Source: Phycisphaerales bacterium (GTDB lineage: Bacteria > Planctomycetota > Phycisphaerae > Sedimentisphaerales > Anaerobacaceae). From it: a stretch of 8,935 nucleotides of DNA. Positions within the stretch are counted from its first letter, which is position 1; every line of letters starts with the position of its first letter. Positions 6,906 through 8,935 of the stretch are shown one piece after another. The stretch spans positions 2,169 through 11,103 of the forward strand of contig DQCG01000286.1 of NCBI GenBank assembly GCA_003533825.1, read 5' to 3'. Made by a program: the position numbers and the translations under genes. The notes under the pieces were generated by a model, which was given only the letters and a program-made list of their open reading frames with translations, was not told the origin of the DNA and made no database searches.

Positions 6906-8935
6906 TCACTCGACCTTCTTATAGAACTCGGCTTCTTTGTCGGAGAGTTTGTTCTCACGCATCATCGTGCGAACTCGCTGGGCGTCGACGTCTCTCGGCT
7001 GGCCGCCCGATGCCGAAACGGTAGCCGCCTCCTGTCCGGCGGGAACCACCTTCAAAAATCTGTCTGCCGATACAACCGATATGAATAACGCCGCGATAAG
7101 CACACATGCGGCAAATGCCCCGGCGAATTCTCGTCTTTTTGCTGCCGCAGCTCTGTCGAATTTTTCGAAGCGGCACTTATCACATTGTATACAGTCGGCG
7201 TTGTCCCTGCCGGTAAGACCAAATTGGCATCTGCCGAATTTTTTTGCCGGCAGGTACCGTTTGAGTATCGCGACATGATTAAGAATCGACAGAAAGGCCC
7301 CGGCGGGACATAAATACCGGCACCAGAAACGAGGCCAGAAAAGCGACCCGAGCAAAGCCGCCGCGACGACAAAAAGGAATGCCGATCTGAAATCGCCAGT
7401 TGTAAACCGCCCGCCGAATACCGAAATAAGCGGATCGGCAACCAACGTCGTGCGGTCTCTGGAGGCGAAGAACACGATAACCACGATCAGGAGAATGACG
7501 TACTTTACAAATCTTGCCTTTCGCATCGATTCGTTCGAGATTGGCGGCTTAAATCTTTCGGGAAGGATGTAGCCGATAAGTTCCTGCGCCGCCCCGAACG
7601 GGCAGATGTAGCCGCAGTAAAGATTGCCGAAGATAATAACAAGAAGTGGAACCACTACCACCAGCAGAAACGCTCCCGTCACTGCTATTGCAGGGGTGTA
7701 TCCTGACAATATTGTGACGATTTGTTCGCTGGAGTACTGTGCGTTCAGCCATATTCCCCCGATGCCCAGGCTCAGGCAGAGAACGACCAGCCTGCTCCAA
7801 AAGCCGCCCAGATATGTCACGATCAAAGCAAGGGCGAAAGCAGCGATTAAATATATTGCCTGAGTGTCCGGAAGATATTTTGCCCGGTGCGCTGGTTGTT
7901 CGGCGAGCGGATCTGTCGGGCGGCTGAGAACTTCGGCGGCGAATCTTTGCCCCGATGTCTCAAGTGCCGAGACAATGGCTTCGGAGCTGACGGTCGCTCC
8001 GGTTACGGCCTGAATATCGGCGAAAGGCCCGGACTGAAAAAGCTTGCGACCAATAAGAGAATCGCACCATTCGCTGAGAAGCTCAAGATATGCCGGTGTC
8101 TCGTTCGAACGCATCATGTGAAAGCCGATGAGACTGCCGTCACGGTCATCAACGTAAATGGCGAGGTTAATCTTGCCGCCGAAACCGCGAACTTCGGGCG
8201 CCAGGTCTTCCGAGCTGAAAATGTATCCGGTGAGGAGATCGTTAGCATCCAGGGCCCTGAAATAATCGACTTTGTGAGCACTCTCGCCAAGAACGGCCGA
8301 TTGCTGCTCAATGCGCAATTCGCCCGCAAGTGCCTGAGCAGAATATAACGGCAGCGACGGCCTCAGACGCACCCCGGCATAAGCCAGCAGGTTCGAGCAT
8401 AAAACGACGGACGCACCAATGCCGAACAAAACGTAGCCGAGACTGCGAAACCTCAAAGCTTTTGTATCTAAAAACCATAGCTTTTGCGGCCTGGCAATTT
8501 TCAACGTCGCCGCCGGCAAGTTCGCCAGAATGAACATCACAGATACGAGCAGCGCCATTTTGGTTCCGAGGACGGGGACCATGGCAAGGCTTGTCACCGC
8601 CCCCCCCGCCGCCGCCCCGATATGGTCGGCGGTTTCGAGCATACTGCCGGCAAGGCCCGTCTCGAAGCCGGAACCGGCCAACTGTCCGGCGGCTATCGGA
8701 AAGTAACAGCCTGTGCATACACCGCACAGGATAAACGCAATCGCAAACGTTACGTGTGTCCACTGCCCGCCCGGCCAAAAAGCAATCGAGCATAGTAAGA
8801 GCGAATGTACAAATATCACCAGCAGCAATAGTCTTTCATTGCGGTTTGTTTTCTCTTCCGACAAAAAACGCCGTACCAAAACCGCCCCGGCGGTCAGACC
8901 CGCCATAAACAGAGACGAAACTACCCCGATGTGCA
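6906..8935 (-). CDS. Membrane FMN-binding polyferredoxin (NosR-like) with spermidine-synthase-type membrane domain, N-terminus outside window
   Basis: The final 675 residues of a large membrane protein. Numbering here starts at the Met encoded at 8904-8906, but the frame continues open to the window edge (HIGVVSSLF precedes that Met), so the true start lies outside. Residues 1-175 hold about five membrane segments. CGVCTGCYFPIAAGQ (61-75) and SMLETADHIGAAAGGAVTSL (88-107) resemble the membrane half of fused MFS/spermidine-synthase proteins (the YAADLLGxxxGA type region). Residues about 185-325 form an extracytoplasmic FMN-binding domain ending in VTGATVSS (301-308), with Thr305 the expected flavinylation site. 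Membrane segments lie near 350-367, 370-387, 405-428, 466-482 and 508-524. The Fe-S motifs are CGYICP (431-436), CRYLCP (529-534) and C560 with CIQCDKC (572-578), followed by a last membrane segment (594-614) and a charged tail. The second part has the NosR/polyferredoxin layout and likely passes electrons across the membrane between cytoplasmic clusters and external FMN. The electron partner is unknown. It is transcribed towards the glycan operon and probably functionally separate. Confidence 0.85.
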   Translation of the reverse strand, partial: HIGVVSSLFMAGLTAGAVLVRRFLSEEKTNRNERLLLLVIFVHSLLLCSIAFWPGGQWTHVTFAIAFILCGVCTGCYFPIAAGQLAGSGFETGLAGSMLETADHIGAAAGGAVTSLAMVPVLGTKMALLVSVMFILANLPAATLKIARPQKLWFLDTKALRFRSLGYVLFGIGASVVLCSNLLAYAGVRLRPSLPLYSAQALAGELRIEQQSAVLGESAHKVDYFRALDANDLLTGYIFSSEDLAPEVRGFGGKINLAIYVDDRDGSLIGFHMMRSNETPAYLELLSEWCDSLIGRKLFQSGPFADIQAVTGATVSSEAIVSALETSGQRFAAEVLSRPTDPLAEQPAHRAKYLPDTQAIYLIAAFALALIVTYLGGFWSRLVVLCLSLGIGGIWLNAQYSSEQIVTILSGYTPAIAVTGAFLLVVVVPLLVIIFGNLYCGYICPFGAAQELIGYILPERFKPPISNESMRKARFVKYVILLIVVIVFFASRDRTTLVADPLISVFGGRFTTGDFRSAFLFVVAAALLGSLFWPRFWCRYLCPAGAFLSILNHVAILKRYLPAKKFGRCQFGLTGRDNADCIQCDKCRFEKFDRAAAAKRREFAGAFAACVLIAALFISVVSADRFLKVVPAGQEAATVSASGGQPRDVDAQRVRTMMRENKLSDKEAEFYKKVE

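Noticed and set aside
6689..7024. A 111-codon plus-strand open frame spanning the GH32 end, the intergenic repeat and the end of the minus-strand gene
   Set aside because: It runs through the palindromic repeat and antisense to a well-supported gene. Its product has no recognisable domain, so it is a chance frame.
7887..8348. A 153-codon plus-strand open frame opposite the FMN-binding domain
   Set aside because: The minus-strand frame encodes recognisable FMN-binding and membrane sequence here; the plus-strand translation has no domain features.
8904..8906. The ATG at 8906 (minus strand) as the true start of the membrane protein
   Set aside because: The frame continues without a stop to the window end, and the preceding residues look like part of a membrane segment, so the start is most likely outside the window.

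Overview
The window reads as a bacterial chromosome segment of roughly 50% GC. It is dense in secreted polysaccharide-degrading enzymes. The gene content (two unrelated S1-type sulfatases, a heparinase II/III-like lyase and a levanase-type GH32, with no SusC/SusD pair in view) best fits Planctomycetota, perhaps an anaerobic Phycisphaerae-like lineage. Lentisphaerota or Kiritimatiellota would also fit. There is no rRNA or other marker gene, so the assignment is an inference.

Positions 1-6735 (+ strand) look like one operon. The order is: the C-terminal part of a sulfatase (runs in from the left edge); a 785-residue secreted heparinase II/III-like lyase starting 2 nt after the sulfatase stop; a complete 485-residue sulfatase with a twin-arginine signal and a CxASR formylglycine site; and a 716-residue secreted GH32 beta-fructosidase with two extra N-terminal domains. 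The gaps are 2, 52 and 24 nt. All three genes with a visible N-terminus carry export signals, so the enzymes probably act outside the cytoplasm on one sulfated glycan: sulfatases remove ester sulfates, the lyase cleaves uronate linkages, and GH32 releases fructose. Pairing a uronate-lyase fold with a fructosidase is unusual. It raises the possibility of a fructose-decorated, sulfated uronate polysaccharide, or a sulfated fructan mixed with other chains.

Positions 6736-6905 form a convergent intergenic region. Most of it is a highly structured palindromic repeat of about 94 bp (11-bp perfect terminal inverted repeats plus two perfect internal hairpins), which looks like a dispersed REP/MITE-like element. 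A weak terminator candidate for the minus-strand gene lies beside it.

Positions 6906-8935 (- strand) hold one large membrane protein whose N-terminus lies beyond the right edge. It joins a membrane domain resembling the second half of fused MFS/spermidine-synthase proteins to a NosR/RnfG-like FMN-binding domain and a NosR-like polyferredoxin with two CxxxCP motifs. This looks like an electron-transfer protein of unusual domain composition and is, with the repeat and the cluster logic, the most interesting item. No tRNA, rRNA, CRISPR array or insertion-sequence transposase was seen.
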